From: Symbiodinium natans
Lineage: Eukaryota; Sar; Dinophyceae; Suessiales; Symbiodiniaceae
DNA length: 64,000 nt
Direction: 5' to 3'
Assembly: GCA_905221605.1 (NCBI GenBank)
Contig: CAJNDS010002495.1
Span: forward strand, 1 to 64,000
Part shown: in pieces, positions 32,528-42,138 of the stretch
Position numbering within the stretch: position 1 is the first letter of the stretch
Layout: each line of letters starts with the position of its first letter
The notes under the pieces: generated by a model
The model's input: only the letters and a program-made list of their open reading frames with translations
The model's database searches: none
Told to the model about the DNA's origin: nothing
Made by a program: the position numbers and the translations under genes

Positions 32528-32767
32528 TCAATGTGATTCCGAGATGCCAGGAGACCAACAACGAACTCGGATACTTGGGGCAGAGCTTCGGAGCCAAGGT
32601 GGAGAAGTCTGACCATCAGACAGGGAAGCAAACCTCAGCAGGAGTTTACCGGCCACCATCGGGCACCTCACCTTGGAAAATCTGGGAAAGCTGTGAGGCG
32701 CGGACAGCGAGCTCCCGGACAACAGGCTCATGGCCAGCGAGTTGAGCAAAGCCTGGCCCTGGCACAA
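32528..32767 (-). CDS. Candidate exon, unrecognised protein
   Basis: The minus frame reads QALLNSLAMSLLSGSSLSAP and VAGKLLLRFASLSDGQTSPP, with G/C-biased third positions, to a TGA at 32528. An ATG-headed + frame overlaps. Function unknown. The leucine-rich pattern suggests helices. Confidence 0.35.
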   Translation of the reverse strand: MCQGQALLNSLAMSLLSGSSLSAPHSFPRFSKVRCPMVAGKLLLRFASLSDGQTSPPWLRSSAPSIRVRCWSPGISESH

Positions 32768-33020
32768 CAGCCTTTTTGCTCAATGGCTGGAGTCCAGTGC
32801 AGTTCGCGCCTCTCCATGTTCAGCACCTCGCTCATCTGGTCCTAACCGTCGTCCCAGACTCAACAAGAGACGCGGGCGTGAATTTTGTTCTACCGGCCTC
32901 TGAGACCTCTGTCAAGGCATCAACTCAGGCTCTCGCGTCTCGGGCTGTCGGCGCTGGCTCCTGGTGAAAGAGAAAGCCTGTCACACACTTCCACAAACCA
33001 TGCCAAATCATGCCAACTCG

Positions 33021-33053
33021 TTGCTAGCGACGCTAGTGACGCTAGTGACGAGT
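33021..33053. repeat. 9-bp tandem repeat, about 3 copies
   Basis: Copies of GACGCTAGT in tandem. Confidence 0.8.
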
Positions 33054-33284
33054 GCCACGGTCTTGGCTTCTCCAAGTCTTTGGCCGCTCGCTTGGAGGCG
33101 GGGCTCCTAACCGCACATGTTTTGAGTCCACTCGTCAAAGTTTGGCTCCGGGCTTGTTCCCGTGAACTGCCCCCCCAAAAATCTACACGTCTTCGGTATG
33201 GCGTTGTCAAAACCTGTACTAGTATAGGGCCAAACCGGTTGCAGCATCCCTATGTTGAGGCAAAAATCTGAAGGCCCAAGGGTC

Positions 33285-33302
33285 GGGGGGGGGGGGGGGG
33301 GG
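33285..33302. repeat. G18 homopolymer
   Basis: An unbroken run of about 18 G, likely length-variable. Confidence 0.9.
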
Positions 33303-33429
33303 AGCACCTACTCAGGAAGACAATGTACACTGACAGTGACAGGGGGGGCCTAAGATACCAGGTCAAGCCGCGAATTGCCCCAACACAAGGTTGTAAACAA
33401 GCCGCAAGCTCCAAGGAGCTTTCGTGACT

Positions 33430-34030
33430 CTTACGGCTGCTGTCGAGCTTTCGGCTCTCCTTGGCGCAGTCGCGACACTTCAGCTTCGAGCGCCAGGAGC
33501 CGGGACAGCATCTGCAATGGTGCTGCAATCATTGCAATTTCGGTGCGAACAGCTCAATGCTTCAACAAGCAGGACCAGGAGCCAGGTACTAAGCCACAGA
33601 ATGCCGAATGAATGTTCTAATGATCCACGACTCATGACACAAGCGGACAGAAGACTATAACTTCGCACCCGCAGCACATGCGCACGCATGCAAACTACGG
33701 AATGTCGCATCCGTGCTCTCTTGGAGTGCTCTCGAGCCTGATCTTCCGGCTCAGGTGCAGCTGCCGGAACAACGTCTGAGGCAGTGGCGCAAGCGCCCAA
33801 GATGGCCAACATGAAGTGTCCAGCAATGTCCAGCAACACGACAGAAAACCCGACAGAGAGCTCCAGTGGATCAGATGGGGCGCCTGTCGTTGTTCTCGCC
33901 GCGTCATCACAGCCATCACGGATCTGGAAGCTGGGCGTTGCGGCCTGGCAGCTTCGGCAGCTTCAATCAAACTTCGCATGAGCATCACTGCTACCTGGCT
34001 GGCTGCATTCCACCGGCCTTTTGACGCCAC
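33430..34030 (-). CDS. Candidate exons of a coiled-coil protein
   Basis: Three minus-strand coding-like stretches in different phases: about 33900-34030 (VAVMLMRSLIEAAEAARPQR), about 33725-33835 (GHFMLAILGACATASDVVPA then APEPEDQARE) and about 33430-33515 (LSRLLALEAEVSRLRQGEPK) after a CCATTGCAG acceptor. The last is a short leucine-zipper-like coil. Joins are not resolved, so the grouping is inferred from strand, spacing and character. Confidence 0.38.
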
Positions 34031-34419
34031 AGACGCGCGCGTGCTTCTCTTCCCACGCTAACGTGGCTTCTTCGTTTTCTGTCAATGTCGTGGTCTCCAC
34101 AATGGGTCGTTAAAACATTGGTCCTGCCACCTGTCCTGTCGAATGTTCTGTCGAATGTTCTGATGTGCTATCCTGTTTCTGCAGGAGCTCGTGCCAACGA
34201 CATTGGTGAGACAAGGTGTTCGACAGTCTAGATGGAAAAGATTCAGAATTGGCCCTAGCTAAACTTTGCTATCACAGTTCGACCATGCAGTCCGCTGCCC
34301 CCTCTTTGGACAAGCTGAGCGGCCTAGCATGGCATGGCTGTTATTCGCCGTGAAGCTCCTGCTGAGCTTCTTGTTCGTGTAGCGAGCTGTTTAGCTCACT
34401 CTTTGCATCACCACTGCCG

Positions 34420-36883
34420 TCAGTCTGAGTCGGAGGGGTTGGTACTCTTTCGGCCTCGGCCTGTCAATAGCAAAACCATGACACCGAGAACCGCGGGAAC
34501 CTCATGTGTATGACTGGGAATCTGGTCTTGACATGTCTTGATGGCCTTCGCTGTCAGGCTGCGCTTTAGCACACTGGCCCACATCTGGTAATGTTTCGCT
34601 GTCGGCATGGCATCATCTGGCACCTGGGCATCTCTGGAGCCCCCAAGACAGCCCCCGGACATCCACTCTGGCGAAGGGAACATGCAGGGAAGCGGGACTT
34701 GGACAGGGCGCAAAATCGAAAGCTGCCTTGCCATCGTCGGTTTGAGCCTCGGATGGGAAGACGCTGGTGACTTGCTGGAGATCCCGTTGGGCCCACCGGA
34801 TGACAAACAGCCTAACCCATGGACACATAGCGAACGTCCAAGAGTTCAGGGCCGAGAGTCCCGTACATCAGCGTGGTACCTCGGAAAGACGTTTGCCGTT
34901 CAACCAGCAGAGGCAATTTCCACGATTGATGTGGTGGGGCACTCGAGCAGCAACTTGCAAACGTCAAGACTGCCAGAAGATGCGGCAAAATGAAGCGGTC
35001 GGGTGCCATCCTTCCAAGCAGATCCAACAAACACAGCCAGACGGCTCCACCTGATCAAAAGCAATCGTGTGCCTCGTCCTCGGCATTTGGGTTAGCTCTG
35101 CCGACCTGTATGAGCAAGCGAATAAGCCAAGTGCCACATACAAGTACGAAAAAGCAATGCCTTGTACTTAGAGGCCCCGGCCAACAACCGGGCACAGCAG
35201 CCAGGGTAGCCAGATTGAGCTGCATACCTCGGTGGGATGCTGCTGGAGGCTGTAGTAGTGCGCCACGCGGGGTACGATTGCTGAATCTAGTTGCAGCCTC
35301 AGTGGCATCAAGGCCGTCATGCCTGGTTGTCGGGTGTCGTGCAAATCGCCAGATCGTCCGATGACCTCTTGCTCTCGCTTCATGAAGAATGGTCGCCTGC
35401 AACGACATCCGTGTGTGTTGCAGCTTGAGCAGCCGTAAGGGTTTTCGGGCTTTTTAAACCCAGAAACGTACAGGGTGATGAGATACCCTGCAATTCCTGG
35501 AATGTGACAGCCCTAAAACCTCAAGCCCCTACGTCCGAAACGTCTAAGACTAAGATGAGTACCGTCCTTGGAATGGCCGCCCTCACTTACGCGCGATTTT
35601 GATCAATGCTCACAGGAAAACATTGAAAGCTGAAAGTTGCGTGACTTCCTCTTGCCACCCGCCTAGCTGAACTGACGTCCACAAGTTGGGTGATGGGGCG
35701 TGGTGGCATGGGAATGTTAGTTTTCAACTTTAAGGGTCCACGGGATACCGACATCCACGATCGCTACGCTACTTCGAAAGCACAGTCCATGGTGCTTAAA
35801 GAAAGCGAGGAGGCATTTGCGGAGCAAAACGCTTTCTTTCAAATTTCCCTCAGCAAGTAGTAGGTTCCGAAGGGGACTTGGGGGATCAACTGTGTCTCCC
35901 AACTTGTATCACCCGCCTATTCGCTTGCGTCTCGTTCCCGCTTTACTGTCGCTTGATGTCGTCTTGTTGGAAAACATGGGGGCGGAGGGGAGGGGGGGGG
36001 GGGTCCTCAACTTGGCCATGGCTTGTGCATTTCGGGCGTCACGTGGGTCCCTCTGTCTGTGCTGCTTCGCTTGTGTTGCAAGCGCTTGTCTGTTGCTTCT
36101 GCTGTCGCATTGCAAAGCACGTCGTGACAGTACAAGAAAGAGCCATGGCAACAACACACAGAACCCGATCCCTGAAAGGGCAATCCGCAAAGCATGGAAA
36201 CCAAACCAGCGTGGGAGATGTTGTTCACCGTTTCTTGGCTTCTGACGACGTTTCGTGTTTAAAAGCACTTTGTCACATCCTGCAGAAGCTGTAGTAGCAC
36301 ATGCACGCAAGGGAAGCAAACAAGACGCAAGTGAGTTGTCTCTCGCTTTGCAATGCTGGATTCTAGAAGAACAGCAAAACAAGAAAGCTGCGGCAGCAAA
36401 TGCCACAAATAATGGATTCAATAGATGCAGGTCGACAGCACTGTGTTTCTTTCAACTGTGGGAGTTACGGCGCCAGTCCTATTAGTCCAAGGGTGTCGAC
36501 GGATTCCGCAAGCCAGGCAACCCAGAGACAAACTTTCCGTGAGCCACTAGAATTTTTGGCCACATTCTCGGCACAATGGCCTTTAGAGGAAGCTTACGCT
36601 TCCGACTCATCGAGTTTTTTGCACGTGCTCTGGGAATGTAGCACAACTAGTTCAGGCTCTTCCAACATCCGGCAAAGAAAACTTTTGCAGCTCTGCCTTC
36701 TATCAATCGGAACTCCTTGGCTCAAGAGCTCGGCAATCTCCTCCTGATCATAGTTGGGAGGTGCTGTGACATGTGATGTTTCCAAAACAGCTTCTGCTGG
36801 TCCTGTCTGCCCTCTTTGGCAGCCACAAGCAGCTTGTGCACATTCATGGCCTGCGGATTCGCACTGCAGCCAGAACTAAGCAT
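34420..36883 (-). CDS. Ankyrin-repeat protein
   Basis: The first exon 36803-36883 (ATG 36883; NVHKLLVAAKEGRQ) joins exactly to 36697-36743 (EEIAELLSQGVPIDR) through a CAG/GA donor and ATCAG acceptor. The result reads as an ankyrin helix pair (AAKEGRQEEIAELLSQGVPI). Another ankyrin unit at 34942-35010 reads DGTRPLHFAASSGSLDVCKL followed by LLE. A weaker one near 35230-35325 begins GMTALM. The minus frame 34420-34600 (YQMWASVLKRSLTAKAIKTC, to a TGA) has coding codon use and may be the C-terminus. Exons between 35.4 and 36.7 kb are not identified, and these could be two genes. Ankyrin repeats bind proteins; no catalytic domain is visible. Confidence 0.55.
35986..36003. repeat. G-rich run
   Basis: A G tract broken by one A, inside the presumed ankyrin-gene intron sequence. 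Confidence 0.85.
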
Positions 36884-37394
36884 ACTGCGCACGGTTCTTA
36901 TCTTCAAGCTTGGGCCAGCTCGGGTTCTTGGGGGTCGGAAGACATCAGCCTGATGTAGCTGTGCCGCTTACTGTCACAGCAGAGGCTGGCTGTGGCGGGC
37001 GCCTCCGTGCCTGCCAAATCTCCATCCGGGTGGCCTCACATGTCGCGTACGACGGCTCAGCAGCTCAAACGATTGCCCTTGCCCTCCAGCCTCCGGAGCT
37101 AACGCACTGGGTCACAGCATAGACGTCGACCTCTGCTGTAAGGACAGAATGGTGGGCTCATGCGTCTGGACTTGTCCACCTTTGCATGCTTACAACTTCC
37201 CAGCTTACGGCACCATGCCAGGGAGCCCCGATGTGTTCCACACACGTGGTTTCGCATGTTCGCTGGCATGATAGAGCCTTTGCCCCTGCTGCGCCCATGG
37301 CGACCGACAAGCTCTCGAAAACAAACCGGCACAATATAAAAAGGGGGGGGTACAGTGCTGAAAGGGCGTGCTTGCTCTGCATCTTTTGAACAAC

Positions 37395-37630
37395 CTCACA
37401 ATCCCACCCACACCCTAACACATCTGCGACAATTGAGAATCTCTGGAGCTTGAGCCTCTGGATGGAATTGAACGTTTCGCAAGCAAAGCACCTATGCTCA
37501 AGCTGTTCGCTCGCCAGAATATTGCAAAGGGTCAATGCCTGTGGCATATCCATGTCTTCAACTTCTTCATCAGGATCTCCAGCATGGATTCCGGCATCTT
37601 CCTGCGACCAGTCGAACCAGTCGAACTTGG
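37395..37630 (-). CDS. Exon of an unrecognised acidic protein
   Basis: The frame reads KFDWFDWSQEDAGIHAGDPD and EEVEDMDMPQALTLCNILAS, then LEHRCFACETFNSIQRLKLQ and FSIVADVLG. It is continuous for about 78 codons between a GACAAG acceptor and a GAG/GTTGTTC donor, with strongly coding-like composition (acidic linker followed by a Cys-containing helical segment). It lies upstream of the ankyrin start on the same strand and may be a separate gene. Function unknown. Confidence 0.5.
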
Positions 37631-37667
37631 CTTGTCATATGATGTCAAATGATGTCATTTACCCACT

Positions 37668-37898
37668 TCACTGTTCCGACTGCAGTGACGACGCCCTGTA
37701 CAGTACGACGGTGGCGCAATCGATCCTGCAGTGTGTCTGGCTCAGCTGCAAGAAGACCAGCAAGACGCTGAAAATCCTGCCGAAGGCAACAGAATCACAC
37801 CAACATGTTACAACAAGGCCGCTTTCCATTCTTGCCAGTAACCAAACCTGTTTTCCGAGCATGTTTGCAAGAGATCCCTCGCTTTGCGGCGCCGGCAA
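37668..37898 (-). CDS. Candidate exon, hydrophobic
   Basis: The minus frame reads SLANMLGKQVWLLARMESGL and VAFGRIFSVLLVFLQLSQTH, with a possible membrane segment. It lies just upstream of the 37.4-37.6 kb exon. Boundaries are unknown. Confidence 0.3.
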   Translation of the reverse strand: MPAPQSEGSLANMLGKQVWLLARMESGLVVTCWCDSVAFGRIFSVLLVFLQLSQTHCRIDCATVVLYRASSLQSEQ

Positions 37899-37899
37899 A

Positions 37900-39230
37900 T
37901 GAAACCCTGTTCCCTACAACGGAGGAAATCCATCTTCTCTTAATCGTTCACAAGCCCAGATAAGCTACCAACAGGGCATGTGCACGAATTTTCTGAGCCA
38001 GTGCGTGGCCATGCTACGTGCCAAGCTCTGAAGGTTCTTAATCCACTGCATGTGCCGCAATACTACACAAGCATTGGTGGTCATCCACGCAGCTGGTGTG
38101 TCGTGCAGTTGGCTGAATGGTTCTTCTCGCAGGCTTGTTCGGCTGGTTTAGGTATGTTTTGGTGTCATTTGGACTGCTTGAGTATTGACGGGCATCTTCA
38201 ATATTCGTTTCAGCGCCATACACTCCGCAGAATTTGCTTAGTCGATGCGGGGCACCACCCTTGGTAATTTAACATGCGAAGCAATACGCGTGGTGATACT
38301 TTTCTAGCACGCTGTATTGATTTCAGGTGCAGGTGCATTTGAGAAGTCCTGCATCCGCGTACTCAGGTTCACCCATGCAACTGCACAACCGCAGCGAGCA
38401 GCTTCTGCTGAATGGTTGTAAAATAAAGGCAGGCTCCTGCTAGCAACAACACACATGAGGGTGGAGGCAGCTCTTTCTGGAGTTTGTCCTAGGTTTTCCC
38501 TCTGTTGCATCTTGGTTGGCCTATGGGCATCTGAAGCCAAGCACGTGCCCAGCACGGCCTCTTCGGCCACCAGGCTACCGGATGCACTTCCTCCGAATCT
38601 CAGAGGCTAGCTTAGGGCCTTCGGCCTAGCTATCTATCCTGAATGTCTGCTCAAATTGCAAGTTGCAAGTATGCAGCTACTGCTCAGCCCCAGGTCCTGG
38701 TTCAAGAACTTCCCCCAGGGGACCGGCATCAAGACCTCACCATGCGTGGCATACAGCCCTTCAGGGCGGGAATTCAGAGACGTTCTGATGAAAATTCGAT
38801 AAACCTTGAAACCTCATCGGCCCCCCGTATCAAGATAGCCAAATAAGCCTTAGTAGGCAACATCCGTCCATCGTCCCGTATTCTGTTCTATTGCGGATGG
38901 CCCAGTTCGGATCCTACAGAAAGCTGCATCGACGAGCCATGAGCCTGGTCGGTCTAAAGAGTATCAAGGGTTCATGCAGGGTTCTTGTTCGGGATCACCC
39001 TGATGCGCAGAGAATTTGACTACACGTTGTGCATCAGCTATGTGTAGGCGGAAGGCTCGCTGCAGTCCTGGAGAATAGCCGAAGCTGTTACTTGCCTGTG
39101 CAGTGATGACATTTTGACATTTTTCGCAGCTGCGAGTTTTTGCAAGTTTTTGCCTTGCTGGACACGTCTGGGGCGACGCTGAAGTTTCAACAAGGAAGAC
39201 ATATTCGCAATACTACATCACGACCAGACC
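37900..39230. other. No resolved gene
   Basis: Short frames only, and no exon with usable splice sites was seen. Confidence 0.45.
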
Positions 39231-39236
39231 GTTACT

Positions 39237-39660
39237 AAACTCAACGTAAGAAACAACAGTGTTCAACAAACGCAAAAGCCACATTCAGCAATCGAGGAAG
39301 CTAGAAAGTACCAACCGCGCGACCCGCGCATCACCGTCCGACCCCGCTGTTAAACTCGACGGTTGAAGAAGCCACATTCAGCACATCCAGTAAGCGCAGA
39401 AGCAACGTTCAGCACACGACCAGGGTAGAAATCACCAACCACGCGATCGGAGCATCACTGCCCAGCACCGATAGTACATTCACAAAGGAAAAAGCCACAT
39501 TCCGCAAATGCAGAAGTGACATTCAGCACACGACGAAGCTGGAAGTCATTACCCACGCGACCCGAGTAAAACTGTCCCACTCCCGCCCCAACCCGTTAAG
39601 AAAGTTCAACCTTAGAACGGAAGCTAAGCAAACACAAAGGACACATTCAGCAAACGCCTA
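39237..39660. repeat. About 120-bp tandem repeat, three and a half copies
   Basis: Diverged units of about 118-122 bases. Each carries 'agccacattcagca', then 'cagcacacgac.aagct.gaa', then 'accaaccacgcgacc', then a C-rich 'actgtcccacccc' and 'gttaa.ctcaacg'. Landmark 'acattcagca'-type sites fall at about 39282, 39376, 39404, 39496, 39521 and 39641. The fourth copy is truncated. It is followed by a T/G-rich stretch (39690-39830) with repeated 'catgtttgtg' and 'gtttgctg' motifs. Confidence 0.85.
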
Positions 39661-40421
39661 AACGCTAACGTTTGCGGGTACGGACGGGTTGGCTTGAGAC
39701 TTCGTTTGCTGCTGTGGGCTTTCATGTTTGTGCTTTCATGTTTGTGACTGTGGCTCTCCAGTTTGCTAATGTGACTCTGCTGTTTGTTGCTGTTGGGGTG
39801 CTGACCGTTGTTTGTTGAATTTGTTAACGTGTCTACTCCGTCTCCTCTGTCCGGCTTTGTCCTCCAGAGAAGCATCACCTGTTCGCTCATGAGACTGGTT
39901 CGCATGGCAGGTGGGCGTCAAGGCGAAGGGTCGACATTTGACAGCAGCTTGCCATCTTCGTTAATACGTTCTCGGAAAAATCATACTCAGTTTCACAATC
40001 CCGACGGCCGGAATTTGGAAGAACCCAGAACGGCAAGTATTAGTTAGGGCGACCGGCGTCGCCCTCACAGCCGCCTAATGTGTGTGTGTGCGCAACTGCC
40101 GAACATAGTCTCCCGCCTACTTCCTGCTTGATCCTTCGCAAGAAAGCCTTGCAGCATTGCAGGATCAGAAAGCAAGACGCGACGCAACGCATGCAATCCC
40201 AGCAGTAGAGAAACCTCGTCATCACTCTCCGCTTCATGGCTGGCTCCGGAACCTTGCGTTGCTTCTTCGTATCCCACGGCCCCTCATCGTTCCGCACTGC
40301 GGGACCACTTCATTAACAGGCCGGGAGTTCTTCTCGGATTGGGTGCTCTCCGAGGCGAATCAGCACCCAGGACCTGAACGTTGTTTGTTCTGCATGGCTT
40401 CGTCTTTGCTTTGCGACGGCA

Positions 40422-41424
40422 TCAGAAGTCGCCCTCGTCTAGAACAGTTCTAGGACTGAAGAAGTCTAGTGCGTCTGGGACTTGCATTGGCGGACTGATC
40501 CACACACCCTGCCTGTTTTCACTGCACGCGCCACTAGCTGCCGTGGCCGACAAGTCGTGACAAACAGCTTCGAGCAGCAACTCAGTACACAGCTTACTGT
40601 GCTTCACATGGTCGAAGTACTTGAAGGCCATTGAGCCCAATGTAAAAGGCTTCCAGGTCTCGGAACAGTCCATGTAAGGCGGTTGGCAGTGGTCTCCATA
40701 CCTGCTGCTCAAAATGGGAGGCAGGCAGTTGAAACATCTCTGGGTGTTGCAGTACATTGTCTGCATATTCTGGAACGCCTGTATAAACGCCAAGTGCCTT
40801 CACCTGTGACAGTCTGCTGGATGCACATGCGCAACAAGCCAAGACACTTTGCACTGTCTTCTGCCGGCCACACTTCATCAGCCCGTGAGGCGAGTACATA
40901 GAAGTCACAGTCAATCGCCGGGAGCTCTACACCTGCGTTGGGTTGATGGGTTTTCTATTCTTCTCTCATGTCATGGCTGGGTATTGGTGCGCCCTGTTCT
41001 TGCCTGCCAAGCTGTCTCCCAGGAGCATGTCCGCTTTCTGCGAGGACGCAATGGAGTTTAACAGGCCGTCATTCGGGCCATCGGACAGCTGGATTAGCCG
41101 TTCCTTCCGTAAGCTACCATTCTCGCATTCAACCCGTTCCCAAGACCAAGGAGGGATGAACAAAGCAAAGTATCCGTTCGTTTGACATCCGCATCTGTGG
41201 CAAAGTTCGCGACAAACCAACGCAGCCAGCCAGTTGCATCTAAGGCCCAAATCTCCTGACCAGGTTGAACTCAACATTCGCACAGTTTCAGGTATCTTTG
41301 GCGCTCCTTCTGTGCAGTGCAAGTGTATGCTGTGACCAGCAGGAATGTGTGCAAACAGCCCTTTGCTGTCTAAGCGGGCTGCACATCCTTGGCGTCTGTT
41401 TGCGGCTATAGTTGTGCAGATCAT
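40422..41424 (-). CDS. Candidate exons, Cys-rich unrecognised protein
   Basis: Upstream segment about 40990-41424 reads GDLGLRCNWLAALVCRELCH and WERVECENGSLRKERLIQLS then NSIASSQKADMLLGDSLAG. Downstream segment about 40500-40793, after TTTATACAG, reads QNMQTMYCNTQRCFNCLPPI and HCQPPYMDCSETWKPFTLGS then HSKLCTELLLEAVCHDLSAT. Third-position G/C bias supports the chosen frame in the second segment over an overlapping one. Paired cysteines suggest disulphides or metal binding. The join between them is not resolved. No family recognised. Confidence 0.42.
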
Positions 41425-41639
41425 GGACAGAATACCAAGAATGTCACCAAATCACGCCGAGCACGAAAATCCAGCACATTTTTTTCGCTTTCATAGAAAA
41501 CTGTTGACTTTGCCGATGGGGACGACCAAGTATCCCTAGTCCCCCAAAATTCCCCACTTGGGATTTTAAGACTTCCAGGCTATGGCAAACGGGAAAGGAA
41601 GGTGGCAAGAACCACAAACAGAATAGTACTAACAGCATT

Positions 41640-42130
41640 CTAGAAGAATAACAAGAGTACTACATCAACGAATAAGACAATGTCGTGGAATAACTATATA
41701 ACACATCCGTAACAGTGCCAGGAACCCTGCCTTCGACCCTCTCAAAGATGCCTCAAACTTTGTCGCCGTTGCTTTGTTATTCAGGCTACAACTTCCGGGT
41801 TCAGGGTTAACAAACAAGAAGAAAAAATGAAGAGTAAGAAATCCACATGCCTCGCTTGGATGTAAGAGAGAGGAGAAGCCGAAATGAGCTTGAAGAAGAT
41901 ATAGACAGAGAAAGAACTTCTTTCCATAGAAGTCTTTATCAATGATGAAAGGAAACCGCTGTGCTATCTAACGGAAATCTGAAAGGACTATTGGAAGATA
42001 GAACATGTAAATCGAAAAATATAGAAAAGAAGAAAATCAGAAAGAAGAGAACCTCGTTGATGTTGGGGTGTAAATATAACGCTCTCCACAAAGCCATTCC
42101 AATAAAGGTGGAAATAAAGATAACTAATTT
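41640..42130. other. AT- and purine-rich patch
   Basis: Composition shifts to A-rich sequence (runs such as gaaaatcagaaagaagagaa) for about 500 bases, then returns to the usual GC-rich background at the last resolved thioesterase exon. I see no gene in it. Confidence 0.6.
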
Positions 42131-42138
42131 GCCATTAC

